In this document: in pieces, positions 33,604-43,889 of the stretch
Numbering within the stretch: the stretch's first letter is position 1
Layout: the number at the start of each line of letters is the position of its first letter
Source of the DNA: Acinetobacter proteolyticus
Lineage (GTDB): Bacteria; Pseudomonadota; Gammaproteobacteria; Pseudomonadales; Moraxellaceae
Reading direction: 5' to 3'
DNA length: 64,000 bases
NCBI RefSeq assembly: GCF_000367945.1
Contig: NZ_KB849179.1
Span: 2,501,149 to 2,565,148 of the forward strand
Made by a program: the position numbers and the translations under genes
The notes under the pieces: generated by a model
The model's database searches: none
The model's input: only the letters and a program-made list of their open reading frames with translations
Told to the model about the DNA's origin: nothing

Positions 33604-36243
33604 TTAAGCTTCTACCCATTTTCCATCTTGGAATACCAGACTCCACTTGGTTTGCTTACCTTCAGCGGTTTCAGAACCCACATACTGTGCTTGGTTCTTA
33701 CGGCTAAATTTCACCACCGTTGGATTACCTTCTGGATCGACATCAGGTGCTTCTAACAAGAACTGATATTTTGGATCAAGCTGCTCGGCAACGCTGCGTA
33801 ATTCAGCCACTTTCGGCGCGCGCGTTTCACGGATTTTCGGAAATTTACTGGCTGCCAAGAATAGACCTGCTGCACCATCACGTAACACGAAGAAATCATC
33901 ATGCTTGGCTGAACGTAAGTGTTCCATTTTGATTGGATCAACACGTGGCGGCGCAGGTTGACCGCTCTTCAATACTTTACGGGTATTGTCACAGCTTGAA
34001 CAAGCGAAGTATGGACCAAAACGCCCAGTCTTTAACTGCATTTCACCATCACATTTATCACATGGAATGGTCGGACCATCATAGCCCTTGATCTTGAATT
34101 CGCCTTCTTCAACTTCGTAGCCATCACAATCTGGGTTATTACCACAGACATGCAACTTACGACCACCGTCAACCACATAACTGTCCATTGCGGTGCCGCA
34201 TTTAGGACAACGATGTTTCGACATCAAGTCCGCAGTTTCAGCACCATCATCATCAGACAAAGCAGCCAAAGACTCGACTGGTGTTAAGTTGAGTGTGCCT
34301 TTACAACGCTCTTTCGGCGGCAAGTTATAACCTGAACATCCTAAGAATACCCCCGTTGTTCCGGTACGCACCTGCATCGGACGTGAACATTCAGGACAAG
34401 AGACATCGGCAACTTCGACAGGTTGATTACGGCGCATACCGCTTTCACCCTGTGCATTGGTTAAACGCTTTTTAAAGTCCCCGTAGAACGCATCCAGTAA
34501 CTCTTTCCAGTTCCGTTCACCCATGGCGACTCGGTCTAATTGACCTTCTAAATCAGCGGTAAAGGCATAATTCATTAGGTTATTAAAACTTTCATCCAAA
34601 CGGTCAGTGACGATCTCACCCATCTTCTCGGCAAAGAGACGACGGTTTTCCAGTTTGACATAACCACGTTCTTGAATGGTTGAAATAATCGCAGCATAGG
34701 TCGATGGACGACCAATGCCTTTCTTCTCTAATTCTTTGACCAAAGATGCTTCAGTAAAGCGTGCAGGTGGTTTGGTAAAATGCTGGCTCGGATCAAGCTT
34801 TTCTAACTTGAGCACTTCACCGACTTTCACCGCAGGCAATAAAATATCATCATCCGATTTATTGGCACCACGGACACGGGTAAAGCCATCAAATACCAGT
34901 GTACGGCCTTTAGCTTTCAACTCAACATTTGACGCTTCAACAGTTAAGGTTGATGATAAATATTCTGCTGGTGTCATTTGACAGGCTACAAATTGACGCC
35001 AAATCAAATCATATAAACGCTGTGCATCACGTTCTACACCCGCAAGTTTATCCCCCGTCAAGCCAACATCAGATGGACGAATGGCTTCATGGGCTTCTTG
35101 TGCACCCGCTTTATTGCCATAGCGATTTGGCTTGGCAGGGACATATTTTTCACCAAAATTTTGTTGAATATGGTTACGCACCATATTTACAGCGTCATCA
35201 CTCAAAAAGGTTGAGTCGGTACGCATATAGGTAATGAAACCACCTTCATACAAACGCTGCGCCAGCATCATGGTTTTCTTTACCGAGAAACCTAAACGCG
35301 TACTCGCCGCTTGTTGTAAGGTTGAAGTGATATACGGTGCACTTGGATTAACTTTGGTTGGTTTATCTTCACGCAATGCCACTTTATATTCAGCATCTTT
35401 CAATACGCTGAGTAAGGCATCAGTTTCGGCTTTATTTTTGAGTTTAAGTGTTTTACCTGCTTGCTTAACCGCTTCTAAGCGTATGTCTTCTTTCTTAGAA
35501 ATGGTATCTGCAAAAACTTGCCAGTACTCTTCTGGGATAAAGGCACGGATTTCACGTTCACGTTCAACCACCAGTTTCACAGCAACCGACTGCACGCGTC
35601 CTGCCGATAAACCACGGGCAATCTTTTCCCATAGTAATGGCGACACCATAAAGCCCACCACACGGTCAAGGAAACGACGCGCCTGTTGAGCATTAACACG
35701 GTTTAAATCAAGTCGTGTTGGCTGTTTAAATGCTTCTTGAATGGCATTCTTGGTAATTTCGTTAAACACCACACGATGATAGCGACTATCATCCCCACCA
35801 ATCACTTCTCTTAAATGCCAAGCAATTGCTTCCCCTTCTCTATCCAAATCCGTTGCGAGATAGATTGCATCAGCATCTTTGGCAAGTTTTTTTAGTTCGG
35901 CAACCACATGTTCTTTGCCTGGAAGCACTTCATAATGGGCAATCCAATCATGTTCTGGATCGACACCCATACGATTAATTAGTGCAGACTGAGCTTTTTC
36001 AGCTTTCTGTTGATCTGTGAGTTTGGCACGGGTTGCGGGCTTCTTTTCTGTGGATTTCGCCCCGCCTCCTGTCGGTAAGTCACGCACATGACCGACCGAT
36101 GACTTCACCACATATTGTGAACCCAAATATTTATTAATTGTTTTCGCTTTTGCAGGCGACTCCACAATCACTAAGGCACGTTTCTTTGCAGCAGATGCGG
36201 GAGCTGCTGTGCTTTCTGAAGCAGAGCGTGGAGTTTTCGCCAT
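33604..36243 (-). CDS. topA: DNA topoisomerase I (type IA)
   Basis: An 879-residue enzyme that relaxes negative supercoils. A Lys/Ala-rich N-terminal extension (about 1-22) precedes the TOPRIM domain ([19 protein letters not shown], later [15 protein letters not shown] with the DxD metal site). The catalytic Tyr is in [12 protein letters not shown] (about residue 344). Three C-terminal zinc ribbons are recognisable from [16 protein letters not shown] and CDKCDGEMQ, followed by a basic tail domain. The length is usual for the Acinetobacter/Pseudomonas enzyme. The gene ahead at 36277 lies 33 bases upstream and may be cotranscribed. Confidence 0.96.
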   Translation of the reverse strand: MAKTPRSASESTAAPASAAKKRALVIVESPAKAKTINKYLGSQYVVKSSVGHVRDLPTGGGAKSTEKKPATRAKLTDQQKAEKAQSALINRMGVDPEHDWIAHYEVLPGKEHVVAELKKLAKDADAIYLATDLDREGEAIAWHLREVIGGDDSRYHRVVFNEITKNAIQEAFKQPTRLDLNRVNAQQARRFLDRVVGFMVSPLLWEKIARGLSAGRVQSVAVKLVVEREREIRAFIPEEYWQVFADTISKKEDIRLEAVKQAGKTLKLKNKAETDALLSVLKDAEYKVALREDKPTKVNPSAPYITSTLQQAASTRLGFSVKKTMMLAQRLYEGGFITYMRTDSTFLSDDAVNMVRNHIQQNFGEKYVPAKPNRYGNKAGAQEAHEAIRPSDVGLTGDKLAGVERDAQRLYDLIWRQFVACQMTPAEYLSSTLTVEASNVELKAKGRTLVFDGFTRVRGANKSDDDILLPAVKVGEVLKLEKLDPSQHFTKPPARFTEASLVKELEKKGIGRPSTYAAIISTIQERGYVKLENRRLFAEKMGEIVTDRLDESFNNLMNYAFTADLEGQLDRVAMGERNWKELLDAFYGDFKKRLTNAQGESGMRRNQPVEVADVSCPECSRPMQVRTGTTGVFLGCSGYNLPPKERCKGTLNLTPVESLAALSDDDGAETADLMSKHRCPKCGTAMDSYVVDGGRKLHVCGNNPDCDGYEVEEGEFKIKGYDGPTIPCDKCDGEMQLKTGRFGPYFACSSCDNTRKVLKSGQPAPPRVDPIKMEHLRSAKHDDFFVLRDGAAGLFLAASKFPKIRETRAPKVAELRSVAEQLDPKYQFLLEAPDVDPEGNPTVVKFSRKNQAQYVGSETAEGKQTKWSLVFQDGKWVEA

Positions 36244-36276
36244 AATAAATCGTTTTTCCTATGTTTAATCAGTAAA

Positions 36277-36726
36277 TTAGCGCTGTGCTAGTTCATGTAA
36301 ATAAGCTTTCATATCTTCAAGCTGTGTGGCTTTCAGGTCCGTTTCTTCATCCCAATACAGCCCGACACAGTTTGCCTGCATATCAATAGCATAAACTCCT
36401 TTTAATGCAATGGTTAAATCATTAAATTTCTGATCACCTTGCACCACCTGAAGCTTGCCATCCACAACCCGCGCACGCATCAAAGCTAAACGGGCATCTG
36501 GAATCAGCACACTATAATAAGCCACCATGCTGGCACGTTTTTCCGATGCCATTGGAATCTTGGTCCATTCTGGCGCGGCAATTAAGCGTGGATGTAATCC
36601 CATTTTACGAGCCTGATCACGCATCATTCCCAATGCCTTTTCTCGTGGGCTGACGCGCAAGCCAAAAATCGAGCCTAGTACAAACAGTACAATCGCTACC
36701 GTGATCCAAATTCCAATATTACTCAT
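36277..36726 (-). CDS. Hypothetical single-pass membrane protein, 149 aa
   Basis: A protein with an N-terminal membrane helix (IGIWITVAIVLFVLGSIFGL, residues 4-23), then LRVSPREKALGMMRDQARKM and a cytosolic mixed alpha/beta domain ending KAYLHELAQR. The pattern (TM followed by R-x-S-P-R-E and G-L-H-P-R-L) is one I associate with a conserved gammaproteobacterial protein encoded near topA, but I cannot name a function. The ATG at 36726 is used; a TTG four codons earlier is weaker. It is just upstream of topA. Confidence 0.7.
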   Translation of the reverse strand: MSNIGIWITVAIVLFVLGSIFGLRVSPREKALGMMRDQARKMGLHPRLIAAPEWTKIPMASEKRASMVAYYSVLIPDARLALMRARVVDGKLQVVQGDQKFNDLTIALKGVYAIDMQANCVGLYWDEETDLKATQLEDMKAYLHELAQR

Positions 36727-36883
36727 AAAGTCGCCCAAAACTTCCTTTTATTAGCGTTACATAAGTTGAATCCAAAAGGCAAGTTACAACGTAAAAAATA
36801 ATCTAGATTCAAACTAAGCTGTAAAACATACCTTTTTCATACAGCCAAAAGGCGAAAAATTAAAATGCTGTCAACCACTTATT

Positions 36884-37246
36884 TTATTCAGCAAGCGCGA
36901 GTTTTCCGAATTGGTCCAGATGTCTATCGCCCCAATCCTTTAATGCAACAATAATCTGTTCCAGACTACGACCTAAATCTGTTAAGCAATATTCAACTTT
37001 TGGCGGGACCTGAGGATAAACCTCTCGATGCAAAATGCCATCCTGTTCGAGTTCACGCAGCTGATTGGTCAGCATTCTCTGGGTAATACTTGGGACACGC
37101 TTGCGAATTTCATTGAAACGCAAAGTACCTTCTTTGAATAAATGCCAGAGAATCACGCATTTCCACTTACCGTCAATCAAACTGATGGCAGCTTCAACCG
37201 AACAGCCTGGAGAACAATCAAAACTGGAATGTCGCATTTTTGCCAT
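36884..37246 (-). CDS. HxlR-family winged-helix regulator
   Basis: A 120-residue DNA-binding protein. It shows the HxlR pattern CSPGCSVEAAISLIDGKWKC, ILWHLFKEGTLRFNEI, ITQRMLTNQLRELEQDGIL and YPQVPPKVEYCLTDLGRSL. Cysteines near the N terminus (Cys10, Cys12 in the first turn, and one after the helix) could act as a redox or electrophile switch, as in related QorR/YodB proteins. It is divergent from the zinc-type oxidoreductase at 37361 and probably regulates it, the usual qorR-like arrangement. Confidence 0.88.
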   Translation of the reverse strand: MAKMRHSSFDCSPGCSVEAAISLIDGKWKCVILWHLFKEGTLRFNEIRKRVPSITQRMLTNQLRELEQDGILHREVYPQVPPKVEYCLTDLGRSLEQIIVALKDWGDRHLDQFGKLALAE

Positions 37247-37360
37247 TTTACAGTACCCTTTTTGACACTATGAGCGTTATTTGTCTGTAGTCACTAAAAT
37301 TAAGCTTAGGTTATGCTGAAACCTGAATCAAGTGAAATCCAATCCAAAGGAAACATCATC

Positions 37361-38371
37361 ATGAAAGCTGTGGCCTATCAACATGCGGGTGCCATTACAT
37401 CAGCAGATGCACTCGTTGACATTGAAATCGACGCACCAACGGCACAAGGGCACGACCTACTTGTGCGCGTACAAGCGGTTTCGGTCAATCCAGTCGATAC
37501 CAAAATCCGAAACAATAAAAATGCTGAAGCTAATCAATGGAAGGTTTTAGGCTGGGATGCCGTTGGAATTGTTGAAGCGATTGGCGAACACGTCACTCAA
37601 TTCAACATCGGTGACCACGTCTGGTATGCAGGTGCACTCAACCGACAAGGCAGTAATAGTGAATTACAATTGGTTGACGAACGTATTGTCGGGCATGCAC
37701 CCCAATCACTTGATGCAAGCGAAGCAGCGGCACTGCCTTTGACTGCACTTACCGCATGGGAAATGCTGTTTGATCGCTTACAAGTTCCTCGCGCTGCCGC
37801 TGAGAACACTTCGATCCTTGTCATTGGCGGTGCTGGTGGGGTGGGTTCAATTACCCTTCAGTTGCTCAAACAATTAACCAATCTTACGATTATCAGTACC
37901 GCATCTCGACCGGAGACATCTGAATGGGTAAAACAGTTGGGTGCTGATTATGTCTTGGATCATCGCCAAGCTTTAGCGCCACAAATTCAGCAACTCGGCT
38001 TAAGTGCACCTTTATATGTGTTTTCAACCACACAAACCGATCAACATCTTGCTGATATTGCAGAACTGATTGCAGCACAGGGACATTTCGGATTAATTGA
38101 TGATCCAGAACAACTCGACATAAAAGTCTTTAAATCCAAATCTGTCTCAGTCCATTGGGAATTTATGTTCACGCGCTCCATGTATCAGACTGAAGATATG
38201 ATCCAACAGAGCCAACTTTTGAATCAGGTCGCCGCCTTAGTTGATGCGGGGAAAATTAGAACCACAGTGAACCAGATCCTTTCACCTATCAATGCAGAAA
38301 ACCTGAAACGTGTACATCAACAAATTGAAAGCGGCACCACCAAAGGTAAAATTGTCTTACATGGCTTTTAA
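37361..38371 (+). CDS. Zinc-type alcohol dehydrogenase / quinone oxidoreductase family protein
   Basis: A 336-residue NAD(P)H-dependent reductase of the medium-chain (MDR) family. The N-terminal GroES-like domain (VRVQAVSVNPVDTKIRNN) and the Rossmann motif LVIGGAGGVGSITLQLLKQL (about residues 152-171) are present, as is a typical VFSTTQTDQHLADIAELIA. Structural zinc cysteines are absent, as in this subfamily (zinc-binding alcohol dehydrogenase family protein, QOR-like). An AAAGGA site fixes the start at 37361. It pairs with the divergent HxlR regulator, which suggests induction by quinones or electrophiles. Confidence 0.85.
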   Translation: MKAVAYQHAGAITSADALVDIEIDAPTAQGHDLLVRVQAVSVNPVDTKIRNNKNAEANQWKVLGWDAVGIVEAIGEHVTQFNIGDHVWYAGALNRQGSNSELQLVDERIVGHAPQSLDASEAAALPLTALTAWEMLFDRLQVPRAAAENTSILVIGGAGGVGSITLQLLKQLTNLTIISTASRPETSEWVKQLGADYVLDHRQALAPQIQQLGLSAPLYVFSTTQTDQHLADIAELIAAQGHFGLIDDPEQLDIKVFKSKSVSVHWEFMFTRSMYQTEDMIQQSQLLNQVAALVDAGKIRTTVNQILSPINAENLKRVHQQIESGTTKGKIVLHGF

Positions 38372-38430
38372 ACGCGCTTATTCAACATCGATCTTCCAGT
38401 AATGCAACTCAGCATTTGCTGGAGAATTTA

Positions 38431-38676
38431 TTAATAATGCGGTGGTTTATCATTTATCGGATCAAAAGCTGCAATTCCTTCGGATAAATCTGAAGATTCA
38501 ACTCGACGATATAAAAATTGCATTTGTTTTTTTAAATCAGCAATTTCCTGCGTTTGAATTGCGAGTTGCTGATTCAATTGTTCAACTAAATCATCTAAAA
38601 ATGCAATTCGGACTTGCAAATCTTCAATGGGTGCGGAGAATGACGCGTGATTATCAAAATTTTGTGGTTTAGTCAT
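38431..38676 (-). CDS. slyX: SlyX family protein
   Basis: An 81-residue protein dominated by a coiled coil (LQVRIAFLDDLVEQLNQQLA and EIADLKKQMQFLYRRVE), ending in the PPHY motif that marks SlyX. The role of SlyX is unknown. AGGT precedes the ATG at 38676. It is divergent from uup with a short, 32-base interval between the starts. Confidence 0.85.
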   Translation of the reverse strand: MTKPQNFDNHASFSAPIEDLQVRIAFLDDLVEQLNQQLAIQTQEIADLKKQMQFLYRRVESSDLSEGIAAFDPINDKPPHY

Positions 38677-38708
38677 TTCAGACCTCATCTGAACTCTTAG
38701 GAAACATT

Positions 38709-40616
38709 ATGGCCTATATTACTTTAAGGGATGTCCATCTCGCATTTGGCGGACCTGCCTTACTCGACGGCGCGAACTTTAACCTAGAACGTGGCGAGCG
38801 AGTCTGTTTAATTGGTCGTAATGGAGAAGGTAAGTCTACTTTATTAAAACTGATTGAGGGAAGCTTGTTACCTGATAACGGTGAAGTTTCGATTCAAAAT
38901 GGTTTAACTGTTTCAATGTTAGCCCAAGATGTGCCAATGGACTCAGGCAAAGTCGCCGACATCGTTGCCGATGGTGCAGGTGAAGCAGCCGTTGTGTTGA
39001 AAGAATACCATGAAGCGAGTGATGCCTGTGTCTTGGGTGATATGGACGCTTGTGACCGCATGGGCATGCTACAGCACAAACTCGATCAGTTGGATGGTTG
39101 GGCATTAGAAAACAAGGTCAACTCGATTCTGAGTAAAATGGGACTTGATCCCAATGCTGATCTAGCCGATTTATCAGGTGGCCGTAAACGCCGTGTACTG
39201 TTGGCGCGTGCTCTGCTCACTCAACCAGATGTGCTGTTACTGGACGAACCAACCAACCATTTGGACGTTGAAAGTATCGAATGGCTAGAAAAATTCCTGC
39301 TCGATCAAAACAATCTCACTTTATTGTTTATTTCGCATGACCGCTCATTTGTCGATAGTATTGCGACCCGCATTGTCGAACTTGACCGAGGTATTTTGCG
39401 AGGCTATGAAGGTAACTATTCGCGCTATCTCGAACTGAAAGCGCAGCAAATGGAAGCCGAAGAAAAACAAAATGCTTTATTTGATAAAAAGTTAGCGGAA
39501 GAAGAGGCTTGGATTCGTCAAGGCATTAAAGCACGTCGTACCCGTAACGAAGGCCGTGTCCGTGCCTTAAAAGACTTACGTGAACAGTCTAAAGCACGTC
39601 GTTCACAACAGGGCAAAGTCAGCATGGCAACGCAAGAAGCCAACCGCTCTGGTAAGTTGGTGTTCGAGATCGAAAACTTAAGTGTCGGCTACGACAGCAA
39701 AGTACTGATTAATGATTTTTCTGCAATTGTGTTACGTGGCGACCGTATCGGTTTAGTCGGTGACAACGGTGTCGGTAAAACCACCTTGATCAAAGCCATT
39801 TTAGGCGAGATCGAACACGACGGGTCTGTGAAAACCGGTACTCAACTGGAAGTGGCTTATTTTGACCAGTTGCGTAATGCACTCGACTTGGAAAAAACCG
39901 TGATGGCCAACGTGTCTGAAGGTTCTGACTTTGTCGATGTGAATGGTAACCGTCGTCATATCTATAGTTATCTACAAGACTTTTTATTCTCGCCAGAACG
40001 TGCGCGCACGCCAGTAAAAGCCCTTTCTGGTGGCGAGAGAAACCGTATCCTGTTAGCAAAATTGTTACTCAAGCCCTCAAACTTGATCGTGATGGATGAG
40101 CCAACCAATGACTTGGATATGGTGACACTTGAGTTGCTTGAAGAAATGCTGTCTGACTATAAAGGTACTTTGCTGTTGATCTCGCATGACCGTGCCTTTA
40201 TGGACAATGTCGTGACCTCGACATGGGTATTCGATGGTAAAGGTCAGATTGATGAATACATCGGCGGCTATCAAGATTACTTGGAACAACGTCCTGACCA
40301 AAAAGTCGTTGATCAGAAAAGTGATGTGAAAAAAGCACAAGCCAAAGCTGAAGCAGCGGCTGCCGCAGCATCAACACCAAAGAAGGTCAAGCTCAGTTAT
40401 AAAGATCAACGTGAGCTTGAGCAACTGCCTGCTGAAATTGAGAAACTGGAAACCGAGCAAGCAGAGTTGTCCGCGAAATTGGCGGATGGTTCATGGTTTG
40501 TCAGTGATGCCAATGCAGCAACTGCAGCCAGCCAACGCCTAGCTGAAATTGAAGAAGTATTGCTAGAAAAGCTGGAACGTTGGGACATTTTAGAAAATAT
40601 GTCGAAAGGCAACTAA
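38709..40616 (+). CDS. uup: ABC-F ATPase Uup
   Basis: A 635-residue protein with two fused ATPase domains and no membrane part. Walker A motifs are GRNGEGKST (about residues 36-44) and GDNGVGKTT (about 352-360). Signature motifs are LSGGRKRR and LSGGERNR, and Walker B are VLLLDEPTNHLD and LIVMDEPTNDLD. A charged linker joins the halves. The C-terminal 80 residues are a coiled coil (RELEQLPAEIEKLETEQAEL and so on), the DNA-binding domain typical of Uup. Uup works on ribosomes and limits transposon excision in E. coli. Confidence 0.93.
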   Translation: MAYITLRDVHLAFGGPALLDGANFNLERGERVCLIGRNGEGKSTLLKLIEGSLLPDNGEVSIQNGLTVSMLAQDVPMDSGKVADIVADGAGEAAVVLKEYHEASDACVLGDMDACDRMGMLQHKLDQLDGWALENKVNSILSKMGLDPNADLADLSGGRKRRVLLARALLTQPDVLLLDEPTNHLDVESIEWLEKFLLDQNNLTLLFISHDRSFVDSIATRIVELDRGILRGYEGNYSRYLELKAQQMEAEEKQNALFDKKLAEEEAWIRQGIKARRTRNEGRVRALKDLREQSKARRSQQGKVSMATQEANRSGKLVFEIENLSVGYDSKVLINDFSAIVLRGDRIGLVGDNGVGKTTLIKAILGEIEHDGSVKTGTQLEVAYFDQLRNALDLEKTVMANVSEGSDFVDVNGNRRHIYSYLQDFLFSPERARTPVKALSGGERNRILLAKLLLKPSNLIVMDEPTNDLDMVTLELLEEMLSDYKGTLLLISHDRAFMDNVVTSTWVFDGKGQIDEYIGGYQDYLEQRPDQKVVDQKSDVKKAQAKAEAAAAAASTPKKVKLSYKDQRELEQLPAEIEKLETEQAELSAKLADGSWFVSDANAATAASQRLAEIEEVLLEKLERWDILENMSKGN

Positions 40617-40623
40617 GTTGATT

Positions 40624-40653
40624 GAGCATTTATCCTTTCGAGGGTAAATGCTC
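40624..40653. terminator. Stem-loop between convergent uup and macrodomain genes
   Basis: GAGCATTTA pairs with TAAATGCTC, with an inner CC/GG pair, around a short loop. No clear T-run follows, so termination is likely but unproven. Confidence 0.5.
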
Positions 40654-40671
40654 CTACTTCAGATACTCAAT

Positions 40672-41202
40672 TCAGTTCAAATTAAAATCTTCTTTAAGCT
40701 TCTGGTAAATATTAAAGTTTTCATCATCAAAACAAACAAAAATTACTTCTTTTACAGACTGGCTACGATTTAACTCTTTACTGATTGTGGTTAAGGCAAT
40801 TTGAGCAGCGAGTTGCTTAGGGAACCGATAGATTCCTGTTGAAATATTTGGAAAGGCAACACACTCTAATTTCAACTTCTCTGCCAATTTAAAGCAATTC
40901 CGATATGCATTTTCGAGTAATTTGGCTTCCTGATGTTGTCCATCTACCCATGTTGGTCCAACTGTATGAATCACATATTTTGCAGGTAAATTCCCAGCCG
41001 TGGTCACGACCGCTTCTCCAACAGCACAACCTCCTTGCTTAGCACGAATCTTCTGACAATCAGCCAAAATCGCAGCCCCTCCTTGACGATGAATTGCACC
41101 ATCGACGCCACCACCGCCTAATAGTGAAGTATTCGCTGCATTAATGATCGCATCTACGACCAATTGAGTAATATCAGCTTTTATAATATTTATGCTTTTC
41201 AA
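40672..41202 (-). CDS. Macrodomain protein, O-acetyl-ADP-ribose deacetylase type
   Basis: A 176-residue single macrodomain. Seen are [36 protein letters not shown] (residues about 26-41), the [20 protein letters not shown] block, and [18 protein letters not shown]. The [10 protein letters not shown] and ISTGIYRFP motifs are those of the YmdB-type (MacroD) group, which hydrolyses O-acetyl-ADP-ribose and can remove mono-ADP-ribose. It is cytosolic and monocistronic. Confidence 0.92.
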   Translation of the reverse strand: MKSINIIKADITQLVVDAIINAANTSLLGGGGVDGAIHRQGGAAILADCQKIRAKQGGCAVGEAVVTTAGNLPAKYVIHTVGPTWVDGQHQEAKLLENAYRNCFKLAEKLKLECVAFPNISTGIYRFPKQLAAQIALTTISKELNRSQSVKEVIFVCFDDENFNIYQKLKEDFNLN

Positions 41203-41327
41203 TCTTTTCTCCTTCTATTTTAGATAGACATTTATAAAAACAAACTTCATTTAATACGACATTTAAAGTCACGATACACTTCATGCTACACTGCTGCAAA
41301 ATTCAACGTTATTCATTTTTCGAATTT

Positions 41328-42263
41328 ATGAGTCAAAAACAGCCTTATATCCCTGGCGAGTTTCAATGGGCTTTTTTATTGCCCAAATATTGGAAAATCT
41401 GGATCGCCATTACCTTCTTAATGTTATTGGCCGTCTTACCTTGGGCAATTCAGTGGCGTTTGGCCCATGGTCTGGCAGCCTTATGTTGGCGCTTGCTTAA
41501 ATCACGCCGTAAAACCACGCTGCGGAATTTAGAGCTGTGTTTCCCTGAATGGTCGCCTGCTGAGGTTGAGGCTCAAGCCAAACAAGTGTTTGTCGATATG
41601 ATGCTTGGTGTATTTGAAACCCTCAATGCGTGGTACTGCCCGAAGTGGTTTAAAGGTCGCCATAGTATTGAAGGCTTAGAACACATCACCGATGCAAAAG
41701 CACAAGGCAAAGGCGTATTATTACTGGGCACACACAGTACCTTACTGGATGCGGGCGGTTATATTTGTGCTCAATATTTCGAACCCGATGTGGTCTATCG
41801 CCCACAAAACAATCCACTGCTGGATATGCTGATTTATCGCTGCCGTGCCACCATTTATCAACATCAAATTGACCACGATGATATGCGTGGTTTGATCCGT
41901 CGCCTCAAAGATGGCGGTGCGATTTGGTATAGCCCCGATCAGGACTTTGGTTTAAAACAAGGCGTGATGGCGCCCTTCTTTGGTGTTCCAGCGGCTACCG
42001 TGACTGCACATCGTCGTTTACTCAAAATCTCGAAAGCAGTTGCAATTCCCTTATATTTCTATCGCTATGGTGATGTTCGCAATCCACAATATAAAGTACT
42101 GATTGAGCCAGTTGTGGACAATATGCCAAGCGAAGATGAAGTCAATGATGCGATTCGGGTAAATAATATTATTGAAGCTCAACTTCGTATCGCCCCGACA
42201 CAATGGATGTGGTTCCATCGCCGTTTTAAAACCCGTGCCGAAGGTTACGACAAAGTTTATTAA
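41328..42263 (+). CDS. Lipid A late acyltransferase, LpxL/LpxM family
   Basis: A 311-residue inner-membrane acyltransferase. A membrane helix near the N terminus (WIAITFLMLLAVLPWAIQW, about residues 22-40) is followed by the acyltransferase domain with the catalytic HxxxxD motif in GTHSTLLDAGG (about residues 142-152), YRPQNNP and WYSPDQDFG. It transfers a secondary acyl chain to Kdo2-lipid IVA. Acinetobacter makes hepta-acylated lipid A with several such enzymes; which one this is cannot be decided by eye. The Met at 41328 is chosen because the upstream open frame runs into the promoter. Confidence 0.88.
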   Translation: MSQKQPYIPGEFQWAFLLPKYWKIWIAITFLMLLAVLPWAIQWRLAHGLAALCWRLLKSRRKTTLRNLELCFPEWSPAEVEAQAKQVFVDMMLGVFETLNAWYCPKWFKGRHSIEGLEHITDAKAQGKGVLLLGTHSTLLDAGGYICAQYFEPDVVYRPQNNPLLDMLIYRCRATIYQHQIDHDDMRGLIRRLKDGGAIWYSPDQDFGLKQGVMAPFFGVPAATVTAHRRLLKISKAVAIPLYFYRYGDVRNPQYKVLIEPVVDNMPSEDEVNDAIRVNNIIEAQLRIAPTQWMWFHRRFKTRAEGYDKVY

Positions 42264-42264
42264 G

Positions 42265-42299
42265 CTAAAAAAGCCGCCTTATTTATCAATAAAGCGGCT
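42265..42299 (-). terminator. Terminator of the modular lipoprotein gene
   Basis: AGCCGC pairs with GCGGCT, extended to twelve bp with one mismatch around a four-base loop; on the minus strand TTTTTT follows. Confidence 0.85.
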
Positions 42300-42321
42300 G
42301 TTTACTAAAAAATAACAACCA

Positions 42322-43875
42322 TTAGTTCGGGAAAATCACACCCGTATTTAAATCAAAATAAGTTGGGGTATTGCTATACACTGAGCCCAATTTAACATTA
42401 ATGAACCAACCTAAGTTACCTTGATCTTGTAAACGGTTTTGAATCTCGCTCGGTAGATCAAGCTTATAAATCGCATCTTCTTTAAAGACTTTTGATTCAA
42501 TGTTTGCTGTACTTTCACTATCACGTTCAAATAAATAGCCTTTGGTATTAAAGAACCCAATCGCATTATCTTTATCAATCAGGTGATAACCTTCAGCCGC
42601 TTGTTGCTTAAGTAATAAATCCAGCTTAGTTGGGTTGTCATCATAGAACCCTGCTTCTGTTTTTGGCATCTCAACATAACGATAGCTATAGGTCCCATTA
42701 TGGGTACTGCTATTTACACAAGTTGGGATGTAATACATGTCATTCTTGGTACCATTGGTTGTGAAGTCTTCACCCGCAAAGATTAATTTACAACCTTGTG
42801 CACCGAGCTCATTAAATGCAGCAAGAATACTTGCTCTGGTTTTATTGGTTAAAAAGCGATTGTCATAAGTATAGGTTGCGGGTTTCTTATCATTTTTCAC
42901 AAATAAATATTTATAGGTATTGCTTGGATCCTCGCTCAAGAACGATTTATAAACAAAGCCAGACTCACCTTGCTTTTTCATTTCAGCTAATTTGAGCACA
43001 TATCTATTTGCAATCACATTGGTGGTGATATCTGCAATTTTATAGCTATAGGTATCGGTTGAAGCATTGTTTTTGATATATAAGTTTTTAGGTTCAGGGA
43101 AATCACTATTGGCTTTTTTCACATCCAAAGAACTACCCGCTAAGGCAAAACCTTGACTCCCCTGCTCATTGGCTTGCGCCAAGAAATTGGCCCAAGACGT
43201 TTGATTATCGAGTAAACGATAACTTGCCGTTGCTTTACTCACAGTCGGTTTCAATAAGCTATAGCCTTCGACATTGGTACGGGTATAACAAGTAACAACT
43301 TTAGATGGATCGACTGAGTCCATATACGTTTGAATATCTTTGATACTCGCTGTTTCACTCACTGCACACATGCCATCGCCTTTAAAGGCATAAGCTGAAG
43401 CAATCCCATTTGGTCGATAGCGATCACTATATTTCACTCGATTTGCCGTGGTTGTACCACTGGTTTCAGTCGCTGCAATCTCGCTAATCAGTGCATCATC
43501 CGATGCAACATCGTAATTTTTAATCACAGCACCGGTACAATCCTCTTTTTCAAATTGACGGGTTTCAATAGTAAAGCGAACACTGTTTTCGGACGCTTTA
43601 TGTACCGTTAAATTGGTTCGTGCTCCCTTATGACAGAATCCTCCCAACCAAGACCCCACAAAACGATCAGCCACAACTGGGGTTGGAGTGGGCGGTGTTG
43701 GCGTAGGCGGTGTTGGGGTCGGTGGTGTTGGAGTTGGCGGCGTAGGTGTAGGTGGTGTTGGGGTTGGTGGTGTCGGCGTAGGCGTTGGGGTTGGATCCCG
43801 ATCATTATCAGATCCACAGCCAACCAAGATTGCGCAAGTTACGCTAAGTGCTAGTTGAGTCCATATATTTTTCAT
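42322..43875 (-). CDS. Outer lipoprotein with TPTPP linker and tandem modules
   Basis: A 517-residue predicted lipoprotein of no family I can name. The lipobox is LVGC, lipidated at Cys20. A TPTPP repeat linker covers residues 28-66. A first domain (about 70-210) holds five or so cysteines. Then come five modules of about 57-62 residues, each with Y-x-Y near the start, a central helix with the pattern L-x-x-x-x-x-x-G-x-x-G, and an aromatic-rich Y-L/I-x-K or Y-L-F strand (for example FLAQANEQGSQGF then LYIKN; KLAEMKKQGESGF then YLFVKN). The helix-GxxG pattern recalls DUF4177-like repeats. It is probably exposed on the cell surface or in the periplasm. A GAGGG site precedes the ATG. Confidence 0.75.
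   Translation of the reverse strand: MKNIWTQLALSVTCAILVGCGSDNDRDPTPTPTPTPPTPTPPTPTPPTPTPPTPTPPTPTPPTPTPVVADRFVGSWLGGFCHKGARTNLTVHKASENSVRFTIETRQFEKEDCTGAVIKNYDVASDDALISEIAATETSGTTTANRVKYSDRYRPNGIASAYAFKGDGMCAVSETASIKDIQTYMDSVDPSKVVTCYTRTNVEGYSLLKPTVSKATASYRLLDNQTSWANFLAQANEQGSQGFALAGSSLDVKKANSDFPEPKNLYIKNNASTDTYSYKIADITTNVIANRYVLKLAEMKKQGESGFVYKSFLSEDPSNTYKYLFVKNDKKPATYTYDNRFLTNKTRASILAAFNELGAQGCKLIFAGEDFTTNGTKNDMYYIPTCVNSSTHNGTYSYRYVEMPKTEAGFYDDNPTKLDLLLKQQAAEGYHLIDKDNAIGFFNTKGYLFERDSESTANIESKVFKEDAIYKLDLPSEIQNRLQDQGNLGWFINVKLGSVYSNTPTYFDLNTGVIFPN
43678..43794. repeat. 15-bp period tandem repeat encoding a TPTPP linker
   Basis: About seven imperfect copies of a 15-bp unit encode residues 28-66 of the lipoprotein. 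Slippage here would add or remove five residues without a frameshift, so it can change linker length but not switch the gene off. Confidence 0.85.
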
Positions 43876-43889
43876 TGCATCACCCTCTG

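Noticed and set aside
35234..35689. Plus-strand open frame of 151 codons opposite topA
   Set aside because: Entirely inside the well-conserved topA coding region; no ribosome site or recognisable product.
43678..43794. Possible CRISPR-like or phase-variable repeat array
   Set aside because: The 15-bp units are contiguous, have no spacers and encode a TPTPP linker. A 15-bp step does not shift the frame, so on/off switching is not expected.
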